Shown here: positions 8,841 through 22,297 of the stretch, piece by piece | Numbering within the stretch: position 1 is the stretch's first letter | Layout of the letters: each line of letters starts with the position of its first letter | Source: Vagococcus fluvialis bH819 | Lineage (GTDB): Bacteria; Bacillota; Bacilli; Lactobacillales; Vagococcaceae | NCBI RefSeq assembly: GCF_900163795.1 | Contig: NZ_FWFD01000003.1 | Span: forward strand, 62,001-126,000 | DNA: 64,000 nucleotides | Reading direction: 5' to 3' | The notes under the pieces: model-generated | Databases searched by the model: none | What the model was told of the DNA's origin: nothing | What the model saw: only the letters and a program-made list of their open reading frames with translations | Program-made: the position numbers and the translations under genes

Positions 8841-10430
8841 TTATCCTTCCATTAATAATAATTCTGGATTAGCTAATAAACGTTTAATGTTATTCATAGC
8901 TTTTTGAGCAGTTGCTCCATCGACAATACGGTGATCAAAACTTAATGATAATTTCATCATACGGCCAACAGCTAATTCACCATCTGAATTAACAACTGGT
9001 TGTTGTGTAATTGTACCAACACCTAAGATAGCTACTTCTGGGTAGTTAATAACTGGTGTGAACCAACCACCACCAACAGAACCGATGTTACTGATTGTGA
9101 CAGTTCCACCACGCATGTCAGCTGCTGTTAATTTACCTTCGATTGCAAGAGCTGCTTTGGCATTGATTTCATCAGCAATATCAAACATGCTCTTAGTGTT
9201 AGCATCTTTAACGTTTGGTACATATAAACCATGATCTGTATCAGTTGCGATACCGATATTGAAGTAGTTTTTGTAAACAACTTCATCTGTTGTATCATCA
9301 ATTGATGCATTCATGATTGGGAATTCTTTCATAGTAGCTGTTAAGGCTTTAACAACGTATGGTAAGAATGTTAATTTAGTATTTCTTGTTGCTGCAACAT
9401 CTTTAAATTTCTTACGGTGATCCCAAAGTGCAGAAACTTCTACATCATCATGTAAGGTTACGTGAGGTGCAGTATGTTTACTGTTAACCATCGCTTTAGC
9501 AATGGCTTTACGCGTTGGTGTCATTTTTTCACGAACTTCAGCTTCAGGAGCGCCCACAAATGGTGCTGGTGCTGCTTTCGCTGCTGCTATTGGTTTCGCT
9601 GTTGAAGTTGCTGCTTCTGTTGTTGTTTCAACTGCTGCTACAACTGGTGCACCACCAAAGTTATCAATATCAGATTTAACAACACGTCCACCTTTACCAG
9701 TTGGCGTTACTAAAGTAATATCCACACCTTTTTCACGTGCATGTTGACGAACTGAAGGCATAGCTAAAACGCGTTTGCTTGGTGCGCCAGTTGGAGTCGT
9801 TGATGCTGCTGCTTTTGCTTCAGCCACTGGTGCTGCCGTTGTAGCTGGTGCTACTGGAGCCGCATTATTGTGTCCTGGTGCATCAATTTCTACTAATACG
9901 TCACCTACATTTGCTACTGTTCCTTCAGCTACTACTACTTTAAGAACTTTACCTGTTACAGGAGAAGGAATTTCTTCTACTGATTTATCGTTTTGTACTT
10001 CTAACATTGTATCGTCTTCGTTGATTGTGTCGCCTTCTTTAACGAACCATTTTACGATTTCGCCTTCTGCAATACCTTCACCAATATCTGGTAATTTGAA
10101 TTGGAAAACACCGCCAGATGGAGCTGTTGCTGGCGTTGCAACTGGTGCTGCTTCAACGGCTGGAGCCGCTTCTTCAGTATCATCTTCATGCCCTGGAGCA
10201 TCGATTTCTACTAATACGTCACCTACGTTTGCTACTGTTCCTTCAGCTACTACTACTTTAAGAACTTTACCTGTTACAGGAGAAGGAATTTCTTCTACTG
10301 ATTTATCGTTTTGTACTTCTAACATTGTATCGTCTTCGTTGATAGTATCGCCTTCTTTAACGAACCATTTTACGATTTCGCCTTCTGCAATACCTTCACC
10401 AATATCTGGTAATTTAAATTTAAAAGCCAT
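8841..10430 (-). CDS. pdhC: Pyruvate dehydrogenase E2, dihydrolipoyl acetyltransferase with two lipoyl domains
   Basis: Core of the pyruvate dehydrogenase complex; moves the acetyl group from E1 to CoA. The 529-residue protein has two N-terminal lipoyl domains, residues about 5-81 and 111-187, identical to each other over nearly their whole length. Each carries the lipoylated lysine in QNDKSVEEI. Ala/Pro/Thr-rich linkers separate the domains. A peripheral subunit-binding domain ([15 protein letters not shown]) follows at about 225-260. The catalytic domain ends with [11 protein letters not shown], holding the catalytic histidine. The GAAGGAGAG ribosome-binding site supports the ATG at 10430. 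Two-lipoyl E2 proteins are known in enterococci; the near-identity of the copies suggests recent duplication or gene conversion. Confidence 0.97.
   Translation of the reverse strand: MAFKFKLPDIGEGIAEGEIVKWFVKEGDTINEDDTMLEVQNDKSVEEIPSPVTGKVLKVVVAEGTVANVGDVLVEIDAPGHEDDTEEAAPAVEAAPVATPATAPSGGVFQFKLPDIGEGIAEGEIVKWFVKEGDTINEDDTMLEVQNDKSVEEIPSPVTGKVLKVVVAEGTVANVGDVLVEIDAPGHNNAAPVAPATTAAPVAEAKAAASTTPTGAPSKRVLAMPSVRQHAREKGVDITLVTPTGKGGRVVKSDIDNFGGAPVVAAVETTTEAATSTAKPIAAAKAAPAPFVGAPEAEVREKMTPTRKAIAKAMVNSKHTAPHVTLHDDVEVSALWDHRKKFKDVAATRNTKLTFLPYVVKALTATMKEFPIMNASIDDTTDEVVYKNYFNIGIATDTDHGLYVPNVKDANTKSMFDIADEINAKAALAIEGKLTAADMRGGTVTISNIGSVGGGWFTPVINYPEVAILGVGTITQQPVVNSDGELAVGRMMKLSLSFDHRIVDGATAQKAMNNIKRLLANPELLLMEG
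9870..10100 (-). repeat. Second lipoyl-domain copy in pdhC
   Basis: This stretch repeats 10188-10418 at a 318-base offset, with only a few third-position changes visible over about 231 bases. Confidence 0.85.
10188..10418 (-). repeat. First lipoyl-domain copy in pdhC
   Basis: Partner of the 9870-10100 repeat. The encoded residues 5-81 match residues 111-187. Such direct repeats can recombine and change the number of lipoyl domains. Confidence 0.85.
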
Positions 10431-10469
10431 TTTAGTTTTCTCTCCTTCTATCTTGTTTCAAGCACTTAA

Positions 10470-11447
10470 TTAAAATGCGTGGATTTCTTTAATTTTCGCT
10501 TCGATATCAGATGCATTTGGTAACCAAGCATTTTCTGCCATACCGAATGGGAAAACTGTATCTGGAGCTGAAACGCGACCAACTGGAGCTTCTAATGAAA
10601 GAACAGCTCTTTCTGAGATTTCTGAAACAACTTGTGCACCAACACCTGCTTGTTTTTGGGCTTCTTGAACGACAACTACACGTCCTGTTTTTTCAACAGA
10701 AGCAATAATTGTTGCTACATCTAAAGGAGCAACTGTACGTAAGTCAATAACTTCTACAGAGATGCCTTCAGCTTCTAATTTTTCAGCTACTTTAAGTGAT
10801 TCACGAACCATTGCACCATAAGTAATAACAGAAATATCAGATCCTTCTTTAGCTACTGCAGCTTTATCTAAAGGAACAGTATAAGACTCATCTGGTACTT
10901 CATCACGGAATGAACGATATAATTTCATATGTTCTAAGAAAACAACTGGATCGTTGTCACGAATAGCAGAAATTAGTAATCCTTTAGCATCATATGGGTT
11001 ACTTGGAATAACAACACGGATACCAGGAGATTGAGCAATCAATCCTTCTAAATTGTCAGCATGTAATTCTGGTGTATGAACTCCACCACCAAATGGCGCA
11101 CGGATTGTAACTGGCATTGTTCTTGTACCACTCATACGGTAACGAGTACGTGCCATTTGAGCAACGATTTCATCCATTACTTCAAAGACAAATCCAAAGA
11201 ATTGAATTTCTGCAACTGGACGGAAGTTTTCTAATGCCAAACCAAAAGCCAAACCACCAATACCTGATTCTGCTAAAGGTGCATCGAATACACGATCTTC
11301 ACCAAATTTTGCTTGTAAGCCTTCAGTAGCACGGAAAACCCCACCGTTATTACCTACATCTTCACCGAATACTAATACATCTTTGTTTGCTTCAAGTTCT
11401 GAAGCTAGAGCATCTGTAATTGCTTGGATCATTGTTTTTTGTGCCAT
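10470..11447 (-). CDS. pdhB: Pyruvate dehydrogenase E1 beta subunit
   Basis: With PdhA it forms the thiamine-diphosphate E1 enzyme that decarboxylates pyruvate and acetylates the lipoyl group of E2. The 325-residue protein has the transketolase pyrimidine-binding region near the N-terminus ([19 protein letters not shown]) and the transketolase C-terminal domain ([11 protein letters not shown]). It lies 3 bases after the pdhA stop codon and 39 bases before pdhC, so translation of the two E1 subunits is probably coupled. It is full length and normal in all visible motifs. Confidence 0.97.
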   Translation of the reverse strand: MAQKTMIQAITDALASELEANKDVLVFGEDVGNNGGVFRATEGLQAKFGEDRVFDAPLAESGIGGLAFGLALENFRPVAEIQFFGFVFEVMDEIVAQMARTRYRMSGTRTMPVTIRAPFGGGVHTPELHADNLEGLIAQSPGIRVVIPSNPYDAKGLLISAIRDNDPVVFLEHMKLYRSFRDEVPDESYTVPLDKAAVAKEGSDISVITYGAMVRESLKVAEKLEAEGISVEVIDLRTVAPLDVATIIASVEKTGRVVVVQEAQKQAGVGAQVVSEISERAVLSLEAPVGRVSAPDTVFPFGMAENAWLPNASDIEAKIKEIHAF

Positions 11448-11450
11448 GAT

Positions 11451-12935
<1,485 letters not shown>

Positions 12936-12936
12936 A

Positions 12937-12976
12937 AAAAAAAGAACTTATATTGAAGATTATAAGTTCTTTTTTT
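12937..12976. terminator. Terminator after mgtA
   Basis: The perfect stem AAAGAACTTATA / TATAAGTTCTTT (12941-12952 and 12961-12972) has an 8-base loop and A/T runs on both sides, so it can act in either direction. It sits 63 bases past the mgtA stop. Confidence 0.85.
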
Positions 12977-13038
12977 AATAAATATGTTTTCTTTTTTTCG
13001 TTTTCCAATCAAGATAGTGAAGAATATAACTATGCTTA

Positions 13039-15648
13039 TTAAATCCAGTTATTATATTTTTTTATATATTTAACTTTCACAAACTGAATTAAAATCATGT
13101 ACATAGCAACGATCCCTATCAACCATCCCCAATAATCACCTGGTAACGCTGTAAAATCAAATGCATTTCTTAGCGGTTCTATTAAGACAATCATTACTCC
13201 AGTGATAACAGCTAGTAAGCTCATAAGTACCATTGACACACTTCCTCTACTTTGAAGGAAAGGTATTTTTTCTGTTCTGACCATATGAACAACCAAAGTC
13301 TGACTAACTAAACCTACTAAAAACCAACCTGTTTGAAAAAGACTTTGATCAGCTACTGTATTAGCACCAATAATAAACCACATGACACCAAAAGTGATAA
13401 GATCAAAAATACTACTAATTGGACCAATAAAAACAGTGAATTTAAATAAATTTTTTGTATCAAATTTAACAGGTTCCATAATTTGACTCTCATCGACATT
13501 GTCCCAAGGCATTGCAAGCTGCGAAATATCATATATCAAATTTTGGACTAATAGTTGCAATGATAACATAGGTAAAAATGGTAAGAATGCACTAGCAATT
13601 AAAACTGAAAAAACATTCCCGAAATTTGAACTAATAGTAATCATGATATACTTCATCATATTTTTAAATACTTTTCGACCTTCAATAACACCATCTTCTA
13701 GTACCGTTAAGCTTTTTTCAAGTAAAATAATAGAGCTCGCTTCTTTTGTGATATCTGCTGCCGTATCGACAGATATTCCGATATCAGCTGTTCTTAAAGC
13801 CGGCGCATCATTGATACCATCTCCCATAAAACCAACAGTATTCCCTTGATTTTGGAGTGTTTTTATAATTTTTGCTTTTTGCATTGGGTTTAGTTTGGCA
13901 AAAAGATTGGTCTCATTAACTGCTAATTCAAATTCTGCTTCTGACAACTGGTCTAGCTGACTGCCTACATAAACGCGATCAACTTCAATACCCACATCTC
14001 CACAGACTTTTCTTGAGACTATTTCATTATCACCAGTTAAGACTTTTACATTCACACCATGTTGATGTAAGGAAGATATGGCTTCTATTGCTGATTGTTT
14101 AGCAGGATCTAAAAAACCAACAAATCCGACTAGTATCATTTCTTTTTCATCTGCTACTGTATAGGTGGCTTCACTATGAACATCTCGTTTATAAGCTACA
14201 GTGATCACACGCATTCCTTGTTGATTCATTTTGATATTTACTTCATTCATTTGATTAAGTAACTCATCTGTTAGTGGAATAATCTCATTATCTATCTCTA
14301 CATGAGAGCATACTTCAATCATCTCTTCAACAGCACCTTTAGTAATCATCAAATGGTGATCTGATTGTTTTAACGCAACCGTCAATCGACGTCTTGAAAA
14401 ATCGAAAGGAATTTCATCTATTTTCTCAATATTTTTTTCTGCATCTTTCTCAGGATGTGTTTCGTAATAGTTAATTATGGCATGATCCATTAAATTCTTC
14501 CAACCAGTTTGATAATTTGAATTTAAAAAAGCCATGTCTAATACTTTAGGATCATCATCTTCACCAAGTGGGCTAACGTGTTCTACTAATACAACTCGAT
14601 CTTCTGTGATAGTACCTGTCTTATCTGTACATAAAATATTCATTGCTCCTAAATTTTGGATAGCATTCAATTCTTTGACAATAACTTTCTTTTTAGCCAA
14701 AGCTTGCGACCCTTTAGCAAGATTACTGGTTACAATCATCGGTAACATCTCTGGTGTTAATCCTACTGCTACTGCAATTGCAAAGAAGAAAGCTTGCGTC
14801 CAGTCACCTTTCATTACTCCATTTATTAAGAACACTATTGGAAATAAAATTGTGACCATTCTTATGAGTAATTTACTGATATGTTTTAAATCACGGTCAA
14901 AATTGGTTAATTCTCTTTTAGTACTAGCATGCTTAGCTATATCACCAAAAAAAGTTTGTTGTCCTGTTTTAAGGATAATCGCCTCTGCTTGCCCACTTAA
15001 TACATCCGTCCCCATAAACACAAGGTTAGAAAGATCAATCGCTGAGCTTGCATCTATAGATGTAACAGTTACTTTTTTGGATTCATATTTTTCCACTGGC
15101 ATTGATTCACCAGTCAGTGAAGACTGATTAACGAATAAATCTTTTGTCCAAATCAATAAACTATCGGCAGGGATCATGTCTCCTGCTGATAAGTAAACGA
15201 TATCTCCTGGAACAACCTCTTCCATCGGAATCTCTTTTATCTTATTATTTCTTTTAATGCCACAGGTATGTTTCACTAGATTTTGAAGAGCCAAGGATTC
15301 TTTTTGAGCCTTAATGTCCTGAACAAAACGAATAATTGCACTGACAGTAATCATGAGCGCCATGACAACCACTGCCTCATAATCTCTTGTTAAAGCCGAT
15401 ACGACCAACAGACCAAATAAAACATAAATAAAAGGATCCATGAACGACTTAATCAATATAACAAACCATGCATCTGGTTTTTGGATATCAATTTTATTTT
15501 CACCATACTCTTCTAAACGGTTCGTTGCATCTTCGTAAGTTAAACCACTGGGTGATGTTCGAAACTCCATCATCAACTCACGGTCAGATAATGTCGCTAA
15601 TTTTTTTAACTCCATATCCTTGTTTGTATTTGTCATATCTTTTTTCAT
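13039..15648 (-). CDS. mgtA: Magnesium-transporting P-type ATPase (MgtA/MgtB type)
   Basis: Imports Mg2+ across the cytoplasmic membrane with ATP. The 869-residue protein has a cation-ATPase N-terminal domain, the actuator motif SSLTGESMPVEK, the phosphorylation motif CTDKTGTITED, the nucleotide-domain motif LTGDNEIVSRKV and the hinge GDGINDAPAL. About ten membrane helices are arranged 2+2+6, as in P-type ATPases. The N-terminal region and the QNLIYDISQLAMPWDNVD segment are typical of the P3B magnesium group. A GTG at 15657 extends the frame, but the ATG at 15648 has the better spacing. Control by an M-box leader directly upstream supports Mg2+ as the substrate. Confidence 0.95.
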   Translation of the reverse strand: MKKDMTNTNKDMELKKLATLSDRELMMEFRTSPSGLTYEDATNRLEEYGENKIDIQKPDAWFVILIKSFMDPFIYVLFGLLVVSALTRDYEAVVVMALMITVSAIIRFVQDIKAQKESLALQNLVKHTCGIKRNNKIKEIPMEEVVPGDIVYLSAGDMIPADSLLIWTKDLFVNQSSLTGESMPVEKYESKKVTVTSIDASSAIDLSNLVFMGTDVLSGQAEAIILKTGQQTFFGDIAKHASTKRELTNFDRDLKHISKLLIRMVTILFPIVFLINGVMKGDWTQAFFFAIAVAVGLTPEMLPMIVTSNLAKGSQALAKKKVIVKELNAIQNLGAMNILCTDKTGTITEDRVVLVEHVSPLGEDDDPKVLDMAFLNSNYQTGWKNLMDHAIINYYETHPEKDAEKNIEKIDEIPFDFSRRRLTVALKQSDHHLMITKGAVEEMIEVCSHVEIDNEIIPLTDELLNQMNEVNIKMNQQGMRVITVAYKRDVHSEATYTVADEKEMILVGFVGFLDPAKQSAIEAISSLHQHGVNVKVLTGDNEIVSRKVCGDVGIEVDRVYVGSQLDQLSEAEFELAVNETNLFAKLNPMQKAKIIKTLQNQGNTVGFMGDGINDAPALRTADIGISVDTAADITKEASSIILLEKSLTVLEDGVIEGRKVFKNMMKYIMITISSNFGNVFSVLIASAFLPFLPMLSLQLLVQNLIYDISQLAMPWDNVDESQIMEPVKFDTKNLFKFTVFIGPISSIFDLITFGVMWFIIGANTVADQSLFQTGWFLVGLVSQTLVVHMVRTEKIPFLQSRGSVSMVLMSLLAVITGVMIVLIEPLRNAFDFTALPGDYWGWLIGIVAMYMILIQFVKVKYIKKYNNWI

Positions 15649-15696
15649 ATCTCCCACCCTTTCATTTTTAGTAACTTCTTATCTTAAACACAAAAA

Positions 15697-15930
15697 GACA
15701 CCCCCAACTTGGAGAGTGCCAGAAAATTGGCTTCACTAAAAAGCAGATTCTGTTAATCTCTTCGTGGAGTTTTAGCACTATATAGCGTAGATAATTACTA
15801 TCAGCTACATTAAGAAAAGCCTTATTCGACAGTTCCTGTTGACCCATACAAAAATCTCTGGATAGTTTGCAGGGCAGTAGCATATTTCTATATAGGAGCC
15901 TCACCTAACGTAAGACGGTGGTCATTTGTT
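15697..15930 (-). promoter_or_regulatory. M-box (ykoK) Mg2+ riboswitch with terminator
   Basis: The mgtA leader contains the conserved M-box core GTTAGGTGAGGCTCCTATAT (near 15908-15889). It is followed by GCTACTGCCC and ATGGGTCAACAGG, at the expected order and spacing for the magnesium aptamer. The leader ends with a hairpin GGCACTCTCC ... GGGGGTGTC and a T5 run at 15697-15720. By the known mechanism, Mg2+ folds the aptamer so that the terminator forms and mgtA is off; low Mg2+ allows readthrough. Confidence 0.92.
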
Positions 15931-15936
15931 AATTCG

Positions 15937-15965
15937 ACTGTACGCTGTTTCCTGAATAAAGTCAA
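15937..15965 (-). promoter_or_regulatory. mgtA promoter
   Basis: TTGACT (15965-15960), a 17-base spacer and TACAGT (15942-15937) lie directly before the M-box leader. Confidence 0.75.
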
Positions 15966-15987
15966 ATATATGTTGGTTGTTCGAATC

Positions 15988-16021
15988 ACAAAAATAAGAG
16001 GCTAACCAACTGTCAGCCTCT
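15988..16021 (-). terminator. Terminator of the thiolase gene
   Basis: AGAGGCT / AGCCTCT arms (15997-16021) around an 11-base loop are followed on the minus strand by TTATTTTTGT. The 110 bases between this and the thiolase stop codon hold no recognisable gene. Confidence 0.75.
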
Positions 16022-16131
16022 GTCTTGTTTATACAAATATTTTTTATAGTCAATGGATAAAAGAGTGCTTGTTTATTTTTACCTCCAGTAGCTCGGAAGA
16101 AACGACCTTTGATCCACTCTATTTTTTATTT

Positions 16132-17310
16132 TTATCTCTCCACAATCAAAGAAATACCTTGTCCACCACCAATACATAAGGTTGCTAATCCAGTATGGAC
16201 TTCTCTTTTTTTCATTTCATGAAGTAAAGTAACTAAAATACGCGCACCACTTGCCCCAATTGGGTGACCTAGTGCGATTGCTCCACCATTGACATTTATT
16301 ATTGATGGATCTATTGTTAATTCTTTTATCACACTTAATGATTGTGAGGCAAAGGCTTCATTAGCTTCAATCAAATCCAAATCAGTTACTTGTTTGTTTG
16401 CTTTTTCCAATGCTTTTTGAGTGGCTTTAACTGGAGCAATACCCATAGTTTTTGGGTCTACACCACTTGTTGCATATGACGTTATTTTCCCTAAAATTTC
16501 AAGTCCTAATTCTTGTGCTTTTTCTAATGTCATTAAAATAACCATGGCTGCCCCATCATTAATACCTGATGAGTTACCTGCTGTCACACTACCTTCTTTT
16601 TTAAATGACGGTCTTAATTTAGCAAGTGTTTCTGTTGTTGAGCCAAACCTTGGAAATTCATCCGTCTCAACTAAAATTGGATTCCCTTTTCTAGTTGGCA
16701 CTTCAATCGGTATTATTTCATCTTTAAACTTTCCTGACTTAATCGCAACTTCTGCTTTTTGTTGACTTTTTGCTGAGAATTCATCTTGTGCTTCTCTAGT
16801 AAAGTGATACAACTCTGCAATATTTTCTGCCGTATTTCCCATTGGTAGCTCATCAAAAGCATCCGTTAAACCGTCCTTCATCATTGTATCAATCATTGTG
16901 CCATTTCCTATTTTTTGACCAAAACGGTGATTCGGAACAATATAGGGTGATTGACTCATGCTTTCAGTTCCACCAGCAATTACAATTTCGTTCTCTCCTA
17001 ATTGAATAGATTGAGCTCCCAATATGACAGCTTTTAATCCCGAACCGCAAACTTTATTAACTGTAAAAGCAGATGCCTCTATCGGAACACCGGCATTTAC
17101 TGCTATTTGTCTAGCTATATTTTGACCTAAGCCAGCTGATAATACATTTCCCATAATTACTTCATCAATTAAATTAGCGGCTAAGTTTATTTCTGCTAGA
17201 CTTTTTTGAACCAACTGCGTACCTAATTCTACAGCTGATATATCTTTAAAACTACCTCCAAAACTACCGATTGCTGTTCTTTTGGCAGATACAATTACAA
17301 CTTCTTTCAC
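16132..17310 (-). CDS. Acetyl-CoA C-acetyltransferase (thiolase)
   Basis: Condenses two acetyl-CoA to acetoacetyl-CoA or runs the reverse thiolysis. The 392-residue protein has the active-site cysteine in NKVCGSGLKAV, the catalytic histidine in GGAIALGHPIGASG and the second cysteine in LATLCIGGGQG, all standard for biosynthetic thiolases. The frame opens at a TTG (17316), but GGAGG with a 9-base spacing points to the GTG at 17310, giving MKEVVIVSAKR. It is transcribed alone. In many enterococci the mevalonate-route thiolase is fused to HMG-CoA reductase in MvaE; this stand-alone copy could feed that pathway or serve another acyl-CoA route. Confidence 0.93.
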   Translation of the reverse strand: MKEVVIVSAKRTAIGSFGGSFKDISAVELGTQLVQKSLAEINLAANLIDEVIMGNVLSAGLGQNIARQIAVNAGVPIEASAFTVNKVCGSGLKAVILGAQSIQLGENEIVIAGGTESMSQSPYIVPNHRFGQKIGNGTMIDTMMKDGLTDAFDELPMGNTAENIAELYHFTREAQDEFSAKSQQKAEVAIKSGKFKDEIIPIEVPTRKGNPILVETDEFPRFGSTTETLAKLRPSFKKEGSVTAGNSSGINDGAAMVILMTLEKAQELGLEILGKITSYATSGVDPKTMGIAPVKATQKALEKANKQVTDLDLIEANEAFASQSLSVIKELTIDPSIINVNGGAIALGHPIGASGARILVTLLHEMKKREVHTGLATLCIGGGQGISLIVER

Positions 17311-17433
17311 TAACAAAAACCTCCTACATTTATAAAAGCGCTTTTTATTTACTTACCTATTCTAATCATTATCATTCAAAAAAGCGACTAACTTTTAAAA
17401 AATTTAGGGATAATTTAATTTTAAAGATAGTCA

Positions 17434-17479
17434 AAAAAAATAGATGAAGTTGACTTAACGCCAATCCATCTATTTTTTT
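17434..17479 (-). terminator. Terminator of the sugar-uptake operon
   Basis: AAAAAAATAGATG and CATCTATTTTTTT arms enclose a 20-base loop, 32 bases past the end of the glucosidase gene. It could also act on plus-strand transcripts. Confidence 0.75.
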
Positions 17480-17510
17480 AAATACTAGTGTTAATCTGAA
17501 TATTTATTTT

Positions 17511-20027
<2,517 letters not shown>

Positions 20028-20031
<4 letters not shown>

Positions 20032-20900
20032 CCCATATTCGCCTCTCTTTTCTCCAAAATTCTAAGTTGAACGATTGAAATAATCACAACTACTAGGAAA
20101 AGCACCACTGAGTTAGCTGATTGATACGCAAATTGCCCACCTGTGAATCCTTTTTTATAGATAAGAAGGGAAATAGATGTCGTTGATGTTCCTGGTCCTC
20201 CATTTGTCATAGCAACAATTTGATCGAATGCCATTAAAAAACCTTTAGCTGATAAGACCATATTAATGGTAAAGAATGGTGCTAGCAGAGGGAAAGTGAT
20301 TTTTCTGAATAAAGTAAAACCGCTCGCACCATCTAAATCTGCTGCTTCATAAATATCTTGATCCACCGTTTGCAGACCAGATAGGTAAATTAAAGTGGTA
20401 AAAGCTAGAGATTGCCATACGGTGACTATCACAATTCCTACCCACGCATATTCTGTCCCCAAAATATTGACACTTAAAGCTTCAATACCAGCCCCAATTC
20501 CAAATTCAGGAACTAAACGAGCAAAAATAAAATTAAAAATAAAACCAATAATTAATGTTCCTAACATATATGGTAGAAAATAAACGGCTTTAAGAATTTT
20601 TTGGAATTTAATTTTTGAATTTAATCCAATAGCTAAAAATAAACCAATTATGTTTACCAAAATTGTTGAAATAATAGCAAATTTAAACGTAAATACATAA
20701 CTATTTAAAATATCTGCATCTTGAAACATGTGTAAGTAATTCTTAAATCCAACAAAATCCCACTCACCATAGCCACGCCAATTAGTAAAGCTATAAAAAA
20801 TTCCTTGTAAAAATGGAATCGTGTGGAAAATAAAAAATAGAATTGCGACTGGTACTACCATGAGATAAAATGCTGGATGTATTTTTCGACCACTTCTCAT
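20028..20900 (-). CDS. Sugar ABC transporter permease, MalF/MsmF type
   Basis: The other membrane subunit of the importer. The 290-residue protein has about six helices and the EAA loop YEAADLDGASGFTLFRKITFP. It lies 13 bases after the binding-protein gene and overlaps the next permease by 4 bases. The pair of dissimilar permeases with a lipoprotein and a cytoplasmic glucosidase matches the layout of streptococcal msm loci. Confidence 0.93.
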
Positions 20901-20913
20901 TTTTTAACTCCCC

Positions 20914-22167
20914 CTATTCAATATTTGCTGCATCATACGCTTTATCCATTTTTTTCAGCGTATTATTTATATTCTTAGTTGTATTATCTGGTGCCTTGTT
21001 TTGTTCTAAAGCAAATTCAGATAATAAAGCTGCCATGTCATAGCCATTCGGTAAGAAATGATCAATAAAATCATTTACTTTCCCAGCTTCAATCATCGGG
21101 CTAACTTGTGTCAATGCTGGGTCCTTTTGTTTAATTCCTTGTTGGGCTGAAAAGGCAAATTGATCATCTACATAACGTTGCGCTTGTTCTTTTTCTAAAA
21201 GGAAATTTATAAAATCTTTTGATTCCTTTTGATTTTTTGTGTCTTTACCAATCATAAACATCACGTCTACACCACTTGTGACTTTATTTTTAGCCACATC
21301 ATTACTAGCTGGTAAAGCAAAGATGCTTACTTTCATGTCTTTATTTGCTTTTTGGACTTCTGGGATTGCCCAGGTTCCATTAATCAACATGGCTGCTTTT
21401 CCCTTAGCAAATGCTTGAACGCCGTCAGCATATCCAGTTCCCATAGCATCTTTTTGGGTATGCTTCATGACCTCAGAAACTTGCTCCATCGGCTCCACCC
21501 AACCATCAACAAACTTTTGTTTACCTATTTTTCGATCAGTCATTAATTCATCATTGGCTAAAATTCCTGCCATTGGATTGAATAATGAAGACAATGTCCA
21601 CGCATCTTTATAGGTTGCTTCAATTGGAGTAATCCCTTCTTTTTCAAATAACTCACATACCGCAATAAATTCATCCCACGTTTTAGGGATTTCTAAATTA
21701 TATTGATCAAATAATTCTTGATTATAAATAACTCCTGACGCATTGGTTGCGTATGGAATACCATATAATTTATCTTTTTCTTGTTGTAAATCAATCGTCA
21801 TTTCTTTATAAGCAGGAACGATATTATTAGCAAAATCTTCTTTTGATAAATCTTCTAACATTCCTACATTAGCAAGTTCTGTATAGGTTATGTCCCCTCC
21901 ATAAGAAATAATATTAGGAATATCATTTTTTACCAATCTCGTTCTAAGAACTGTTCCCGCATCAGGTGGTGAACTGAATACTACTTTTATATTTGGATTC
22001 TTTTCCTCATATTCTTCGATAAAGCTTCTCATAATTTGTTGATTCTCTGATTTATTATTAAATACTTCAATTGTCACTTTATCTGTTGCTTCTTTTGAAG
22101 AACATCCAGAAAGTAGCAATAAACTGAAACCAACGACAAAAATTCCTTTTAACTTTAAACTTTTCAT
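20914..22167 (-). CDS. Sugar ABC transporter substrate-binding lipoprotein (MsmE/MalE-like)
   Basis: Extracellular sugar receptor tethered by lipid. Residues 1-22 form a lipoprotein signal peptide with the lipobox LLLSGC, so the mature protein starts at C22. The 417-residue length and the segments YGIPYATNASGVIYNQELF and FAKGKAAMLINGTWAIPE are typical of family 1 solute-binding proteins. It is the first gene of the operon and is directly preceded by a promoter and two palindromic operators. The likely ligand is an alpha-glucoside, judged from the operon's glucosidase. Confidence 0.93.
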   Translation of the reverse strand: MKSLKLKGIFVVGFSLLLLSGCSSKEATDKVTIEVFNNKSENQQIMRSFIEEYEEKNPNIKVVFSSPPDAGTVLRTRLVKNDIPNIISYGGDITYTELANVGMLEDLSKEDFANNIVPAYKEMTIDLQQEKDKLYGIPYATNASGVIYNQELFDQYNLEIPKTWDEFIAVCELFEKEGITPIEATYKDAWTLSSLFNPMAGILANDELMTDRKIGKQKFVDGWVEPMEQVSEVMKHTQKDAMGTGYADGVQAFAKGKAAMLINGTWAIPEVQKANKDMKVSIFALPASNDVAKNKVTSGVDVMFMIGKDTKNQKESKDFINFLLEKEQAQRYVDDQFAFSAQQGIKQKDPALTQVSPMIEAGKVNDFIDHFLPNGYDMAALLSEFALEQNKAPDNTTKNINNTLKKMDKAYDAANIE

Positions 22168-22179
22168 AATTTCCCTCCT

Positions 22180-22199
22180 AAGGTGTTACGTAACACCTT
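22180..22199. promoter_or_regulatory. LacI-type operator O1
   Basis: A perfect 20-base palindrome, AAGGTGTTACGTAACACCTT, with a central CG, as expected for a LacI/GalR-family site. It lies in the leader just ahead of the ribosome-binding site, so a bound repressor could block elongation as well as initiation. Confidence 0.85.
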
Positions 22200-22226
22200 T
22201 TAATAAAAAAATAAAAACTTCTAACC

Positions 22227-22244
22227 AAGTGTTTCGCAACACCT
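22227..22244. promoter_or_regulatory. LacI-type operator O2
   Basis: A near-palindrome AAGTGTTTCGCAACACCT that shares the half-site of O1. Its centre is 46 bases from that of O1, and it overlaps the expected transcription start. Confidence 0.8.
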
Positions 22245-22250
22245 GCATAA

Positions 22251-22279
22251 AATATAACATTTTTATTTTTTATAGTCAA
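22251..22279 (-). promoter_or_regulatory. Promoter of the sugar-uptake operon
   Basis: TTGACT (22279-22274), a 17-base spacer and TATATT (22256-22251). A cre-like but imperfect palindrome, AAAACGTTTT, lies just upstream at about 22290-22300 and may add catabolite control. Confidence 0.8.
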
Positions 22280-22297
22280 TTATTTTGTAAAACGTTT

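Noticed and set aside
9502-10473. Long plus-strand open frames (81 and 232 codons) opposite pdhC
   Set aside because: They mirror the Ala/Pro-rich and repeated codons of pdhC, have no ribosome-binding site, and give low-complexity proteins.
15668-15904. A 78-codon minus-strand frame before mgtA
   Set aside because: It lies inside the M-box leader; the conserved RNA motifs and terminator explain the sequence better.
16022-16131. A hidden small gene or RNA between the thiolase stop and its terminator
   Set aside because: No start with a ribosome-binding site and no stable fold beyond a short AGAGTG/CACTCT pairing.
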